Under the pieces are notes generated by a model. That model was not told the DNA's origin and did not search any database. It saw only the letters and a list, made by a program, of their open reading frames with translations. The position numbers and the translations under genes were made by a program. From assembly GCA_930633495.1 (NCBI GenBank), contig CAKNFJ010000001.1:4425001-4489000 (forward strand): a DNA stretch of 64,000 bases, given 5' to 3'. Positions within the stretch are counted from its first letter, which is position 1. Each line of letters starts with the position of its first letter. The stretch is from Hyphomicrobiales bacterium (GTDB lineage Bacteria; Pseudomonadota; Alphaproteobacteria; Rhizobiales; Beijerinckiaceae). Positions 18,273 through 28,745 of the stretch are shown here, in pieces.

Positions 18273-18407
18273 TGTCATCCCGCACGCGCTGCGGCACGAA
18301 GTGCTGCTGCGCAGATGCGGGATCGCAGGACGAGAAGGCGCCTCTTCCTGATGGCGGTCCCGTGTCTGCGCAGCAGCACTTCGTGCCGCAGCGCGCACGG
18401 GATGACA
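18273..18407. repeat. Giant inverted repeat with 49-base arms
   Basis: The left arm (18273-18321) and right arm (18359-18407) are inverted copies differing at only 4 of 49 positions, around a loop of about 37 bases. The ends read TGTCATCCCG and CGGGATGACA. Partial copies of the end sequence occur at 18227 and 18252. It fills most of the gene-free stretch 18148-18455, in which I see no gene or terminator T run. Confidence 0.85.
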
Positions 18408-18455
18408 GGTGCCCTTCAGCAGGCGCTCTCTGAGGGGCGCCTTGTGACGGGCGCT

Positions 18456-19706
18456 TCAGACGAACCGCGATGGGGCGAAGGGCTTCGGATCGACGAAGAC
18501 CTTCTGGCCGGAGACCATTTCGGCGATCATGCGGCCGGTGACGGCGGCGAGGGTCAGGCCGTGATGGGCGTGGCCGAAGGAGAACCACAGGCCCTTGTGC
18601 TTCGGAGCCGGGCCGATGATCGGCATCATGTCCGGGGTGCAGGGCCGGCGGCCGAGCCAGGGCTCGGCATCGACGCGCTCGCCGAGGGGGAAGAGGGCCT
18701 TGGCGATCGGCTCGGCACGGGCGAGCTGGACCGGCGTCTTGGGAGCGTCGCGGTCGGCGAACTCGGCGCCGGTGGTCAGGCGCACGCCCTGCAGCATCGG
18801 CGCGAGGAAATAGCCGCGCTCGGTGTCGAGCACCGGGTGGTTGAGCACGGCGTTGCCCAGCGGCTTGTAATGCATGTGATAGCCGCGCTTGACCGCAAGC
18901 GGCAGCCGATAGCCGAGCTTGTTGGTCAGCACGTCGGCCCAGGGACCGAGCGCGACGACGACGTCCTTCGCCTCGGCCTTGGTGCCGTCGCCCAGCGTGA
19001 CGCTCCAGCCGGCGCCGCTCTGCGTCAATGTGGCGGCGTCGCCGATGGCGAGCTTGCCGCCGAGCTTCTCGAAGAGCGCCACATAGGCCTTCGACAGGCC
19101 GAGCGGGTCGACGACGGTCGTCGGGTCGGTCCAGTGCAGGCCGCCGATCAGGCTGGCATGATCGAGATGCGGTTCCTCGGTCTTGAGCGCCGCCATGTCG
19201 AGCGCGCGGTAGTTCAGGCCGAAATCCCGGTTCCAGCGCGCTGCCTCGGCGAGGCGGGTGTCGCGCTCCTTCTCGGTGCGGAACACCTTCATCCAGCCCT
19301 TGCGGCGCAGCAGATCGGTGGCGCCGGCTTCCTGCGCCAGCGCGTCATGCTCGGTTACGCAGTGCTCGATCAGTGTCGCGTATTTGTGGGCGATGGCCTC
19401 GTGCTGCGAGGCGCGCGAATGCATCCAGTAGGAGTACAGGAACGGGGCGAGCTTCGGGATCGCGCTCCAGTGATAATGCGCGTCGATGGTGTTGTTCATC
19501 GCGTAGCGGATGAGCGCCCCGAAATCATGCGGGAAGCCGTAAGGATAGACGCCTTCGCGCTGGATCAGCCCGGCATTGCCGTAGCTGGTTTCCTCGCCCG
19601 GTCCACGCCGGTCGACCAGCAGCGTGGAGCGGCCGGCCTTCTGCAGGTGGAGCGCGACCGAAATGCCGACGATACCGGCGCCGAGAACGATCGTATCCAC
19701 CTTCAT
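18456..19706 (-). CDS. FAD-dependent oxidoreductase, D-amino acid dehydrogenase (DadA)-like
   Basis: A 416-residue flavoprotein of the DAO superfamily. The FAD-binding N-terminus is TIVLGAGIVGISVALHLQKAG with the acidic residue in LLVDRR, followed by GEETSYGNAGLIQREGVYPYG. The C-terminal half has DTERGYFLAPMLQGVRLTTG, LGRRPCTPDMMPIIGPAPKH and SFGHAHHGLTLAAVTGRM, as in DadA and other D-amino or hydroxyproline dehydrogenases. Such enzymes pass electrons to the respiratory chain. The substrate is not determinable from sequence. A similar 410-residue paralogue lies at 32302-33534, and both end in a PF-[AS]-[PA]-[ST]-RF motif. Confidence 0.87.
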   Translation of the reverse strand: MKVDTIVLGAGIVGISVALHLQKAGRSTLLVDRRGPGEETSYGNAGLIQREGVYPYGFPHDFGALIRYAMNNTIDAHYHWSAIPKLAPFLYSYWMHSRASQHEAIAHKYATLIEHCVTEHDALAQEAGATDLLRRKGWMKVFRTEKERDTRLAEAARWNRDFGLNYRALDMAALKTEEPHLDHASLIGGLHWTDPTTVVDPLGLSKAYVALFEKLGGKLAIGDAATLTQSGAGWSVTLGDGTKAEAKDVVVALGPWADVLTNKLGYRLPLAVKRGYHMHYKPLGNAVLNHPVLDTERGYFLAPMLQGVRLTTGAEFADRDAPKTPVQLARAEPIAKALFPLGERVDAEPWLGRRPCTPDMMPIIGPAPKHKGLWFSFGHAHHGLTLAAVTGRMIAEMVSGQKVFVDPKPFAPSRFV

Positions 19707-19972
19707 GACCAGCTCCTGCCAATTTCTTTTGCCGCAAAAGATACCGGTTTGCGCCGGCTTGTCAGCGGCGTGATCGATTTTTGCGCCTCATCGGCAAATC
19801 TTTCGCAATTTCTGCGCCAGATCTTCCGTTTGCCCCGTTTGCCCCGGATGTCGAGGCTGGAACGCGCAACTTTCTGCCGCCGCGGATCCAGCCTGCGCCA
19901 CGCGCAGGTGACGTGGTGCGCTGCATGGGTCAGTGTGCGGTCCGTTTCGTGAATGATTCCAGAGCCGTGCCG

Positions 19973-20944
19973 ATGCGTCCAGCCGCCTTCCTCGCCTCCG
20001 CGCTTGCGTGGCTCGGCCGCTATGGAACGCAGGGTTTCGCGCTCTCGATCTTCCTGGGTCTGGCGCTGCCGCAGTTCTCGGCAGCGGCGCGGCCGCTGCT
20101 GCCGGTGACGATCTTCTGTTTCACGACGGTCGTGTTCATGAGACTCGACATGAGCGTGACGGCGGGGTTGCTGAGACGCCCGGCCAAACTTGCCGCGAGC
20201 TGCCTCTGGCTGGTCATCGGCCCGGCTCTCCTCATCGGTGGGGCGCTTCTCCTGGTCGGGCGCGAGAATCTCGACCCCGGCATCGTGCTGGGGCTGGCCA
20301 TCATGGGGACCGCACCGCCGATCATGTCGTCGCCGGCGGTGGCGATCCTCTACGGTTTCGAGCCCTCGCTGATCATCGCCAGTGTCGTCCTGACCACGAT
20401 CGCGAGCCCGATCATCGCGCCGTTGCTGGTGGAATTGCTGGCAGGCGGTGCCGTGCCGCTCGACCGCTGGGCTCTGGCCTTGCGGCTGCTGATCTTCATC
20501 GGCGGCGGCATGGCGGTGGCGGCCGCGATCAGGTTCTGGCTCGGCCTGCCGCGCATCAAGGCGATGAAGGCCAATCTCGATGGCTTCGGCGTGCTGATGT
20601 ATTTCATCTTCGCCATCGCGGCGATGGACGGCGTGACCCGGGCGGCGCTGGACAATCCCCGGCTCGTCGCCTTCGTGCTGCTCTGCGTCTTCGCGGTTTC
20701 GGCGGCCGGCCTGCTGTCGACCTGGTTCGTGCTGCGCAGGTTGCCCGCTTCGGAGCGCTTCATGATCGGATATGGCACGGGCCAGCGGAACATGGGGTTG
20801 CTCGTGGCGGCGCTCGGGGCGGGCGTTTCGCCGACGACCTTCCTGTTCTTCGCGCTGGCGCAGTTCCCGATCTATCTGCTGCCCTGGATGCTGCGGGGCG
20901 TCGCGGCCGGAATTCGCCGCCGGGAGGCTGCTGACGGGCGTTGA
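19973..20944 (+). CDS. BASS-like (bile acid:sodium symporter-type) membrane transporter
   Basis: A 323-residue protein with about nine to ten hydrophobic segments, related to the bile acid:Na+ symporter/arsenical resistance-3 superfamily. Characteristic segments are LGRYGTQGFALSIFLGLALP, MGTAPPIMSSPAVAILYGFE in the crossover region, TTIASPIIAPLLVELL and SERFMIGYGTGQRNMGLLVA. The ATG at 19973 begins where the membrane protein begins; the open frame runs 64 residues further upstream but without membrane-protein character. The substrate is unknown, with organic acids or amino-acid-like anions the usual candidates. It is divergent from the DadA-like gene. Confidence 0.75.
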   Translation: MRPAAFLASALAWLGRYGTQGFALSIFLGLALPQFSAAARPLLPVTIFCFTTVVFMRLDMSVTAGLLRRPAKLAASCLWLVIGPALLIGGALLLVGRENLDPGIVLGLAIMGTAPPIMSSPAVAILYGFEPSLIIASVVLTTIASPIIAPLLVELLAGGAVPLDRWALALRLLIFIGGGMAVAAAIRFWLGLPRIKAMKANLDGFGVLMYFIFAIAAMDGVTRAALDNPRLVAFVLLCVFAVSAAGLLSTWFVLRRLPASERFMIGYGTGQRNMGLLVAALGAGVSPTTFLFFALAQFPIYLLPWMLRGVAAGIRRREAADGR

Positions 20945-20989
20945 CGCGGGTCCTTGCGAGGCTTTTTCCGTCGCAGGAGAGCCGCGCCC

Positions 20990-21673
20990 ATGATCACCCT
21001 CTACTCCGGGCCGTTGAGCCTGTTCTCACGCAAGGTCGAGATCGCGCTGGCCGAGAAGCGCCTCGCCTTCCAGCGCATCATGGTGCCGTTCAACCAGACG
21101 ACGGGCTACGATCCGCGGCATCCGGAGGTGCTGGCGCTCAATCCGAAGCGGCAGGTGCCGGTGCTCACCGATTGCGGGCTGGTCCTCTACGACTCGACCG
21201 TGATCAACGAATATCTCGACGAAGCCTATCCCGAGCCGAAGCTGATGCCGGACACGCCGGTCGAGCGGGCGCGCTGCCGGCTCGACGAGCTCTATGGCGA
21301 CGAGATCCTGTTCCAGGCCCTGAAGCCATTGATGCATCGCACGGAGCCGCCTTCGCCGGATCGCGACCGCCGCATCGCGCAGGAGGCCGACGCGCTGATC
21401 GCCGAGGAGGGATTGCTGCGCCATTACGATGTGCTGGAGCAGAAGCTGGCGGGGCGCGAATTCTTCGGCGGCCGGCTGTCGCTGGCCGATATCGCGCTGT
21501 TCATGAGCATGCTCTTCATCCGTCGTCTGGGCGGGCCTTCGCTCGACGGCTATCCGGGGCTGGCGGAGTGGTATGCGCGCCTGAAGCTGCGCCCGGCTTT
21601 CGCGCAGGTGGTGGCGGAAATGGCGGAAGCGGACCGCCGGCTGTCCTTTCCGGTGAAATTGCGCTCCGCCTGA
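20990..21673 (+). CDS. Glutathione S-transferase family protein
   Basis: A 227-residue GST-like protein: thioredoxin-fold N-terminal domain (MITLYSGPLSLFSRKVEIAL, with the conserved cis-Pro in NPKRQVPVLTDCGLVLYDST) and an all-helical C-terminal domain (SLADIALFMSMLFIRRLGGP). The Ser residues near the N-terminus could activate glutathione. Stringent-starvation (SspA)-like and GST-like proteins share this layout, so transferase activity is assumed rather than shown. AGGAGA lies 10 bases before the ATG. It is followed closely by rpe on the same strand. Confidence 0.88.
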   Translation: MITLYSGPLSLFSRKVEIALAEKRLAFQRIMVPFNQTTGYDPRHPEVLALNPKRQVPVLTDCGLVLYDSTVINEYLDEAYPEPKLMPDTPVERARCRLDELYGDEILFQALKPLMHRTEPPSPDRDRRIAQEADALIAEEGLLRHYDVLEQKLAGREFFGGRLSLADIALFMSMLFIRRLGGPSLDGYPGLAEWYARLKLRPAFAQVVAEMAEADRRLSFPVKLRSA

Positions 21674-21708
21674 TTGCGGCGGCGGGCCAGCGGGGCTAAA
21701 CCCCGGCC

Positions 21709-22392
21709 ATGACCAGCCCCATCCGCATTGCCCCCTCGATCCTCTCGGCCGATTTCGCCAAGCTCGGCGAGGAGGTGCGCGCGGTCGATGTCGCCCGCGC
21801 CGACTGGATCCATTGCGATGTGATGGACGGGCATTTCGTGCCGAACATCACCTTCGGCCCCGATGTGCTGAAGGCGATCCGCCCGCACACCAAGAAGTTC
21901 TTCGACGTGCATCTGATGATCGCGCCCGTCGATCCTTACATCGAGGCCTTCGCCAAGGCGGGCGCCGACCTGATCTCCTTCCATGTCGAGGCGGGCCCGC
22001 ACCCGCACCGCACGCTGCAGGCGATCAAGGCCCAAGGGAAGCAGGCCGGCATCGTGCTCAACCCCGGTACGCCGGCGAGCGCCGCCGAAGCCCTGATCGA
22101 GGATGTCGACTTGATCCTGCTGATGACGGTCAATCCCGGCTTCGGTGGGCAGAGCTTCATCCGCTCGGTGGTCGAGAAGGTCGCGCAGGTGAAGGCGCTG
22201 ATCGGCGACCGCCCGATCGCGCTCGAGATCGATGGCGGTGTGACGCCCGAGACCGCGCCGCTGGTCGCGAAGGCCGGTGCCGATACGCTGGTCGCGGGCT
22301 CGGCTGTGTTCAAGGGCGGGCCGTCGGCCTATGCCGGAAATATCGAAGCGATCCGCAAGGCGGCCGAGGCTGCGCGCGGATCGTGGGTTTGA
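21709..22392 (+). CDS. rpe: Ribulose-phosphate 3-epimerase
   Basis: A 227-residue TIM-barrel enzyme that interconverts D-ribulose 5-phosphate and D-xylulose 5-phosphate in the pentose phosphate and Calvin cycles. The family signatures are all present: IRIAPSILSADFAKLGEE, HCDVMDGHFVPNITFGPDVL, FFDVHLMI, LMTVNPGFGGQSFI and IALEIDGGV, containing the two metal-binding His and two Asp residues. Length is normal. It lies 35 bases downstream of the GST-like gene. Confidence 0.97.
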   Translation: MTSPIRIAPSILSADFAKLGEEVRAVDVARADWIHCDVMDGHFVPNITFGPDVLKAIRPHTKKFFDVHLMIAPVDPYIEAFAKAGADLISFHVEAGPHPHRTLQAIKAQGKQAGIVLNPGTPASAAEALIEDVDLILLMTVNPGFGGQSFIRSVVEKVAQVKALIGDRPIALEIDGGVTPETAPLVAKAGADTLVAGSAVFKGGPSAYAGNIEAIRKAAEAARGSWV

Positions 22393-22407
22393 GGTTTTGA
22401 ACTGCGC

Positions 22408-22513
22408 CGTCATTCCGGGCGCAGCGAAGCGGAGACCCGGAATCCATCATAGGGTGTCGCGCTCTACGATGGATCCCGGATCGGCGCCGCTACGCGGCTT
22501 GTCCGGGATGACG
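22408..22513. repeat. Palindromic intergenic repeat, copy 2
   Basis: About 106 bases bounded by CGTCATTCCGGGC and GTCCGGGATGACG, with inner arms CGGAATCCATCA and a degenerate GATGGATCCCGG. It is of the same family as copies 1, 3 and 4. It lies between rpe and purB, leaving only 26 bases before the purB start. Confidence 0.8.
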
Positions 22514-22539
22514 ACGCGATTGGTCGCAAGAGGTTTCGC

Positions 22540-23847
<1,308 letters not shown>

Positions 23848-23886
23848 CACTCTGGACTTCGGTGACGGCGGGGTTATCTACGCAGG

Positions 23887-24465
23887 ATGAAATCCTCCGA
23901 CGTCGATATTCTCATCATTCCCGGCTGGTCGGGCTCCGGCCCCGACCACTGGCAGAGCCGCTGGGAAGCGCGTCTCAAGACGGCGCGCCGGGTCGAGCAG
24001 GAGGACTGGTACAAGCCCTCCCGCCATGTCTGGGCCGAGCGGATCGTCCAGGCGGTCCGCGGCGCGGCGCGGCCGGTCGTGCTCGTCGGGCACTCCGCTG
24101 GTTGCAGCGCGATCGCCTTCGCCGCCGAACATCTGCATCCGGGCGAGGTGGCAGGCGCCTTCCTGGTCGCGCCGGCTTCCGAAAGGGCGAAGGGTGCGGT
24201 GCCCGGCATGGGGCCGGATTTCATCGCGCATCGTCGCGAGAAGCTGCCATTCCCCTCGGTGCTGGTCTCCAGTGCGACCGATCCCTATTGCAAGCAGGAT
24301 GAGGCGCGCAGCCTCGCGGAGGCCTGGGGCTCGGAGTTCGTCGATGCCGGCGACAGCGGCCATCTCAACAGCGAGTCCGGGCACGGCCCCTGGCCGGATG
24401 GCCTGTTGCGTTTTGCCGGCTTTCTCAAGAGCTTGAGCGTGGTGCCGCAGAAATTGAGTCAGTAG
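23887..24465 (+). CDS. RBBP9/YdeN family alpha/beta hydrolase
   Basis: A 192-residue serine hydrolase of the RBBP9/YdeN family. The N-terminal ILIIPGWSGSGPDHWQSRWE is the family hallmark. The nucleophile is Ser in VLVGHSAGCSAI, the acid is Asp in SSATDPYCKQDEA, and the His is in GDSGHLNSESGHG. Physiological substrates of the family are not known. It is 39 bases downstream of purB and 31 bases before the CYTH-CHAD gene, so the three may be one transcription unit. Confidence 0.9.
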   Translation: MKSSDVDILIIPGWSGSGPDHWQSRWEARLKTARRVEQEDWYKPSRHVWAERIVQAVRGAARPVVLVGHSAGCSAIAFAAEHLHPGEVAGAFLVAPASERAKGAVPGMGPDFIAHRREKLPFPSVLVSSATDPYCKQDEARSLAEAWGSEFVDAGDSGHLNSESGHGPWPDGLLRFAGFLKSLSVVPQKLSQ

Positions 24466-24496
24466 GGGACTCAGAGTCTTTTCCGAGGCGAACGAC

Positions 24497-26032
24497 ATGA
24501 TCGAGCCTAGGGAAGTCGAACTGAAGCTGATCTGCGATGCCGCCGATCTGGCGGGGCTGCATGATTGGCCGCGGCTTGCGGCGACTGGGGGATGCCGAAA
24601 GGATCTGCTGGAATCGATCTACTTCGATACCCCCGAGCAGCTCCTTCGCAAATCGGGATACGTTCTTCGGGTACGGCGAACCCAAAGCGGCTATGTCCAA
24701 ACGGTCAAGGCTGCGGGTGACGGGCTGATCGAGCGGCGAGAGTGGGAGCAGTCGGTGGCCGGTGGCGAACCGGACCGCGACGCGCTCGATGTCACGCCTG
24801 TCGCGAAGCTGCTTGGCAAACGATCGAAGCTTGCGCCGCTGTTCAGCGTGTCGGTCGAGCGTTGCAGCTGTTTGCTTCGGCAGGGAAGGTCGCTGATCGA
24901 AGTCGCGCTCGACCATGGCAGCATCAGGAAAGCCGAGACCGTCGAGGAAGCTGACACGCTTTTCATCAGCGAGATCGAGCTTGAGCTGAAGGATGGTTCG
25001 GTTGCGGAGCTTTTTGCGCTCGCTCGCGAGATCGCGGCGCTCGTTCCCGTCCGCCTCGGCGTTGAAAGCAAGGCGGAGCGCGGCTTCACCCTGATCGAAA
25101 CGCGATCCGCCCAGGGGTCCAGGGCCGAGCCTGTCATCCTGTCGGACACAATGACAGCGGCCGAAGCCTTTCGAACGATCGCCCATGGCTGCCTGCGGCA
25201 CCTGCGGATCAACGAGGAGGTTCTCCTCGAACGTCGCTGCATGGACGCGCTCCATCAGGCGCGCGTCGCCGTTCGCCGGCTCCGCTCGGCGATGACCCTG
25301 TTCGGGGGTATCCTTGACGACCATCAATTCGAAACCATCAAGGCGCGCTTGAAAGATCTGCCGGAGCCGCTGGGGCGAGCCCGCAACCTCGATATCCTCC
25401 TGTCGGAAACGCTGCCGGCGGAGCGTTCCCGCCATCCTGAAGATCTCCGGCTCCCGAACCTCGAAAAGCACCTCGAGAGCCAGCGCGCCGACGCCTATGC
25501 GGCCGTCGTCCAGCGGCTGTGTTCGCAGGAATGGCGGCAGTTCCTTCTCGACCTCGTCGCTTGGATTAATGCCGGACCCTGGCTCTCCGAAGGTGATCGC
25601 GCCGGCCGCGACGAGCCGGCATCCCGCTTCGCGGCGCGCGCGCTCGACAAATGGTCGCGGCGCGTGAGGAAGCGCGGTCGCGATCTTGCTGCGCTGAGTC
25701 CGGAAGACCGTCACAAGGTTCGGATCGCGACGAAGAAGCTGCGTTACGGCACCGAATTTTTCGCCAGCCTCTACTCCGGCAAGAAGGCGAGGAAGCAGCG
25801 CGAGGTTTTCCTGTCGGCCCTCTCCGACCTGCAGGATCACCTCGGGAGGCTCAACGACATCGCATCGAGCCGCGAACTTCTCGAGAGCCTGACGGGCCCG
25901 AGCGCCGACGAGGCAAGCCTGCTTGCGGCTCGCTTCGCTGCCGCCGCGAAGCCGGAGAAGACGAAAAAGCTGCTGAAGCGCGCTGAAACGGCTCACGAAC
26001 GGCTGACCGAGAGCGAGCCATTCTGGCGCTAG
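24497..26032 (+). CDS. CYTH-CHAD domain protein (probable inorganic triphosphatase)
   Basis: A 511-residue two-domain protein. The CYTH domain (residues 1-200) opens with the ExExK signature (E6, E8, K10 in REVELKL) and contains ESIYFDTPEQLLRKSGYVLRVRR in separate conserved patches; CYTH enzymes of this type hydrolyse tripolyphosphate. The CHAD domain (about 215-505) is helical with conserved His/Lys/Arg patches, ALHQARVAVRRLRSAM and HKVRIATKKLRYGTEFF, which bind polyphosphate. The combination indicates a polyphosphate-related phosphatase in the cytosol. The terminal residues ERLTESEPFWR are followed by a palindromic repeat. Confidence 0.93.
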   Translation: MIEPREVELKLICDAADLAGLHDWPRLAATGGCRKDLLESIYFDTPEQLLRKSGYVLRVRRTQSGYVQTVKAAGDGLIERREWEQSVAGGEPDRDALDVTPVAKLLGKRSKLAPLFSVSVERCSCLLRQGRSLIEVALDHGSIRKAETVEEADTLFISEIELELKDGSVAELFALAREIAALVPVRLGVESKAERGFTLIETRSAQGSRAEPVILSDTMTAAEAFRTIAHGCLRHLRINEEVLLERRCMDALHQARVAVRRLRSAMTLFGGILDDHQFETIKARLKDLPEPLGRARNLDILLSETLPAERSRHPEDLRLPNLEKHLESQRADAYAAVVQRLCSQEWRQFLLDLVAWINAGPWLSEGDRAGRDEPASRFAARALDKWSRRVRKRGRDLAALSPEDRHKVRIATKKLRYGTEFFASLYSGKKARKQREVFLSALSDLQDHLGRLNDIASSRELLESLTGPSADEASLLAARFAAAAKPEKTKKLLKRAETAHERLTESEPFWR

Positions 26033-26060
26033 AGCCTGCTTCGTTTTCATGGAAGCAAGC

Positions 26061-26155
26061 CGTCATTCCGGACCAGCCGCGAAGCGGCGCCGATCCGGAA
26101 TCCATCGAAGAGCACGGCGCTCTATGATGGATTCCGGGTCAAGCCCGGAATGACG
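26061..26155. repeat. Palindromic intergenic repeat, copy 3
   Basis: About 95 bases bounded by CGTCATTCCGG and CCGGAATGACG, with inner arms CCGGAATCCATCG and ATGATGGATTCCGG. It closely resembles copy 2 and lies between the convergent CYTH-CHAD and liv binding-protein genes. Confidence 0.82.
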
Positions 26156-26210
26156 GCGTGGTTCCGGGCCAAATCGGCAGCTTCCAGAGCCCGTCCCACT
26201 CAAAGAAAAA

Positions 26211-26235
26211 CCCGCCCCGGATGATCCGGGGCGGG
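26211..26235 (-). terminator. Rho-independent terminator of the liv binding-protein gene
   Basis: A perfect 11-bp stem (CCCGCCCCGGA and complement) with a three-base loop. On the minus strand it follows the stop codon by 35 bases and is followed by TTTTTCTTTG. The plus-strand side has CTCTTTT, so it may work in both directions. Confidence 0.9.
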
Positions 26236-26269
26236 CTCTTTTCCGGGAAGGCCGGATCAGCCGTCGAGA

Positions 26270-27385
26270 TCAGTTCTCGACATAGGTGATCTTGCCGTCG
26301 GCACCCTTCTTCCAGGTGTAGACGGTGTAGTCCGGGCGGGTGATGTCGCCCTTCTTGTCGAAGCCGATGTCGCCGATCACGGTCTTGACCGGCTGGCCGC
26401 CCTGCAGAACCGCGGCGATCTTCTTCGGATCGGTCGAGTTCGCGCGCTTGGCGCCTTCCGCCATGATCTGGACGGCGGCGTAGCTGTAGAGGGTGTAGGC
26501 TTCCGGCTTGAAGTTCTTGGCCTCGAACTTCTTGACCACGGCAGCCGCCTCGGGGCGCTTCTGCGGGTCAGGCGGGAAGGTCATCAGCGTGCCTTCAACG
26601 CCCGGGCCGCCGATCGTGGCGAACTCGTCGGTGGTGATGCCGTCGCCCGAGATGACCACGGTCTTCAGGCCCTGGTCGCGCATCTGGCGCACGATCAGGC
26701 CGCCTTCGGTGTGCAGGCCGCCCCAGTAGAGGTAGTCGGCACCCGCCGCCTTGATCTTCGAGACGAGGGCGGAGAAGTCCTTCTCGCCGGCGTTGATGCC
26801 TTCGTAGAGCACTTCCTTCACGCCGCCGGCGTTCAGGCCCTTCTTGGTCTCGTCCGCGAGGCCCTGGCCATAGGTCGTCTTGTCGTGGACGATCGCGATC
26901 TTCTTGTCCTTGAAGTTCTTCAGCAGATAGGCCGAAGCGACGCTGCCCTGCTGATCGTCACGACCGCAGGTGCGGAACGTGTTCCACAGGCCGCGCTCGG
27001 TGATCTTCGGGTTGGTGGCCGAAGGAGAGATCATCAGGATGCCGTTTTCGGCATAGACTTCGGACGCCGGCATGGTCACGCCGGAGTTGAAGTGGCCAAC
27101 GACCCATTTGACGCCGTCGCCGACGAACTTGTTGGCGACCGAGACGCCCTGCTTCGGATCCGAGACGTCGTCGCCGGTCGTCACCGTGATCTTCTGGCCG
27201 AGCACGCCGCCAGCGGCGTTGATGTCCTCGACCGCCTGCTCGACGCCGTTCTTGAGCTGCGCGCCGAACGCCGCGTTAGGGCCGGTGATCGGGCCGCCGA
27301 CGCCGAGCTTGATCTGCGCATTGGCCACGCCCGACAAGGCGAGGACCGCGCCGAGCGCAATACCGCCCAACAGCAGTTTCTTCAT
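26270..27385 (-). CDS. livK: Branched-chain amino acid ABC transporter substrate-binding protein
   Basis: A 371-residue periplasmic binding protein of the Leu/Ile/Val-binding family. Signal peptide MKKLLLGGIALGAVLALSGVANA is cut before QIKLGVGGPITGPNAAFG. Ligand-loop landmarks include NDINAAGG-like EDINAAGGVLGQKI, VVGHFNSGVTMPASEVY and SPSATNPKITERG. It delivers branched-chain or related amino acids to the LivHMGF complex. A GAGGGGAG ribosome binding site precedes the ATG. It comes last in the liv cluster, about 630 bases after livF, and has its own terminator, which is consistent with a higher separate expression level. Confidence 0.94.
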   Translation of the reverse strand: MKKLLLGGIALGAVLALSGVANAQIKLGVGGPITGPNAAFGAQLKNGVEQAVEDINAAGGVLGQKITVTTGDDVSDPKQGVSVANKFVGDGVKWVVGHFNSGVTMPASEVYAENGILMISPSATNPKITERGLWNTFRTCGRDDQQGSVASAYLLKNFKDKKIAIVHDKTTYGQGLADETKKGLNAGGVKEVLYEGINAGEKDFSALVSKIKAAGADYLYWGGLHTEGGLIVRQMRDQGLKTVVISGDGITTDEFATIGGPGVEGTLMTFPPDPQKRPEAAAVVKKFEAKNFKPEAYTLYSYAAVQIMAEGAKRANSTDPKKIAAVLQGGQPVKTVIGDIGFDKKGDITRPDYTVYTWKKGADGKITYVEN

Positions 27386-27513
27386 GTGATGCAACTCCCC
27401 TCTATGTTTGACAACGGGCTGGACGGTCCGCCCGTCTCGGCGCGTTTTCGCCACCGGAAGCGTCACTCTTGCGCTTTTTCGATGGTCTGTCACGCGACAA
27501 GCTTGTGAGTTCT

Positions 27514-27888
27514 TCAGAGCAATTCGGGCCGGATTTGGGCGCCCGCGCGGGGCTTCCAGCCGAAGGGCCCGGCACGCTCGAAGAGCCAATGATATTGCCG
27601 CGTCATCTGCCTGGCGCGGTTGTAGCGCCAGCCCGCGAAACCGAAGGCGAGCAGCACGATCGTGTCGACGATGTAGTAGTGCAGCGTCAGCAGCGTGGCC
27701 TGGAACAGCGCGAAATGGATGAAGCGCACGAAGATGCCCAGAGCGAGCATGTAGATGACGAGTTGCCAGTTTGGCCGCCAGGTCAGCGCGATGGCGCGGC
27801 CGGCCATCCAGGCGAGCCAGCCGCCCATGATCACAGTGACCAGCAGGAAGAGCCAGATCGTCGGTTCTTCGTAGAGGATGCCTTGCAT
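27514..27888 (-). CDS. Small multi-pass membrane protein in the liv cluster
   Basis: A 124-residue membrane protein with three hydrophobic segments (about residues 10-32, 43-62 and 68-88) and a basic C-terminal tail of about 35 residues (RYNRARQMTRQYHWLFERAG). It resembles small proteins found beside liv transporter genes in Rhizobiales, which I recall as annotated DUF6867; I could not verify this. It lies between livF and livK on the same strand. No function can be assigned. Confidence 0.72.
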   Translation of the reverse strand: MQGILYEEPTIWLFLLVTVIMGGWLAWMAGRAIALTWRPNWQLVIYMLALGIFVRFIHFALFQATLLTLHYYIVDTIVLLAFGFAGWRYNRARQMTRQYHWLFERAGPFGWKPRAGAQIRPELL

Positions 27889-28013
27889 CTCTTGCTCCCG
27901 GCTTCATTCGGCTTTGGAAGCGGCTGACATCGTCACAGCGATGGCACGAGCGAGGTGCAGCCGTCTCTCATCAAAAAGTTGCAGCGGCAGGAGCCTTTCC
28001 CTGCCGCGGGTTC

Positions 28014-28745
28014 TCAGTGGCGGCCACCTTCGAGATAGGCGGCGCGCACCTGCGGATTGGCGAGGAGTTCCTTGCCCGAGCCGCTCATCGTGATGACGCC
28101 GTTGACCATGACGTAACCGCGATGGGCGAGCTTCAGCGCGTGGAAGGCGTTCTGCTCGACCAGGAAGACGGTGAGCCCCTGCGTCTTGTTCAACTCGCGG
28201 ATCGCCTCGAAGATCTGCTTCACGATCAGGGGCGCGAGGCCGAGCGAGGGCTCGTCGAGTAGCAGCAGCTTCGGCCGGGCCATCAGCGCGCGGGCGATGG
28301 CGACCATCTGCTGCTCGCCGCCCGAAAGCGTGCCGCCGCGCTGTTGCAGGCGCTCCTTGATGCGCGGGAAGAGCACGCAGATCTTTTCGAGATCCTCGTC
28401 GAAATGCGCGAAATTGCGGACGGCGGCGCCCATCTGCAGGTTCTCGAACACGGTCATGCGCGGGAAGATGCGTCTTCCTTCCGGGGACTGCGCTATCCCC
28501 AGGCGCGCGATCTCGTGGCTCGGCATGCGCGTGATGTCGCGGCCCTCATAGGTGACCGAGCCTTCGCGGGCCTGCGGATTGCCGAAGATCGTCATCATCA
28601 GCGTGGATTTGCCGGCGCCGTTGGCGCCGATCATAGTGACGATCTCGCCGGCATTGACGTCGATGTCGACGCCCTTCAGTGCGATGATCTTGCCGTAATA
28701 GGTCTTGACGCCGCGGACGGCGAGGAGGGGCTGAGCCACAGTCAC
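28014..28745 (-). CDS. livF: Branched-chain amino acid ABC transporter ATPase LivF
   Basis: A 243-residue ABC ATPase. Walker A is GANGAGKST, the signature is [16 protein letters not shown], Walker B is [13 protein letters not shown], and the switch His follows in VFLVEQN. The segment [17 protein letters not shown] is typical of LivF. The start is GTG at 28745, overlapping the livG stop by 4 bases (GTGA), so translation is coupled. It works with LivG on the cytosolic face of LivHM. Confidence 0.95.
   Translation of the reverse strand: MTVAQPLLAVRGVKTYYGKIIALKGVDIDVNAGEIVTMIGANGAGKSTLMMTIFGNPQAREGSVTYEGRDITRMPSHEIARLGIAQSPEGRRIFPRMTVFENLQMGAAVRNFAHFDEDLEKICVLFPRIKERLQQRGGTLSGGEQQMVAIARALMARPKLLLLDEPSLGLAPLIVKQIFEAIRELNKTQGLTVFLVEQNAFHALKLAHRGYVMVNGVITMSGSGKELLANPQVRAAYLEGGRH

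Noticed and set aside
18273..18407. CRISPR array or insertion sequence
   Set aside because: There is a single inverted pair rather than regularly spaced direct repeats, and no cas or transposase gene.
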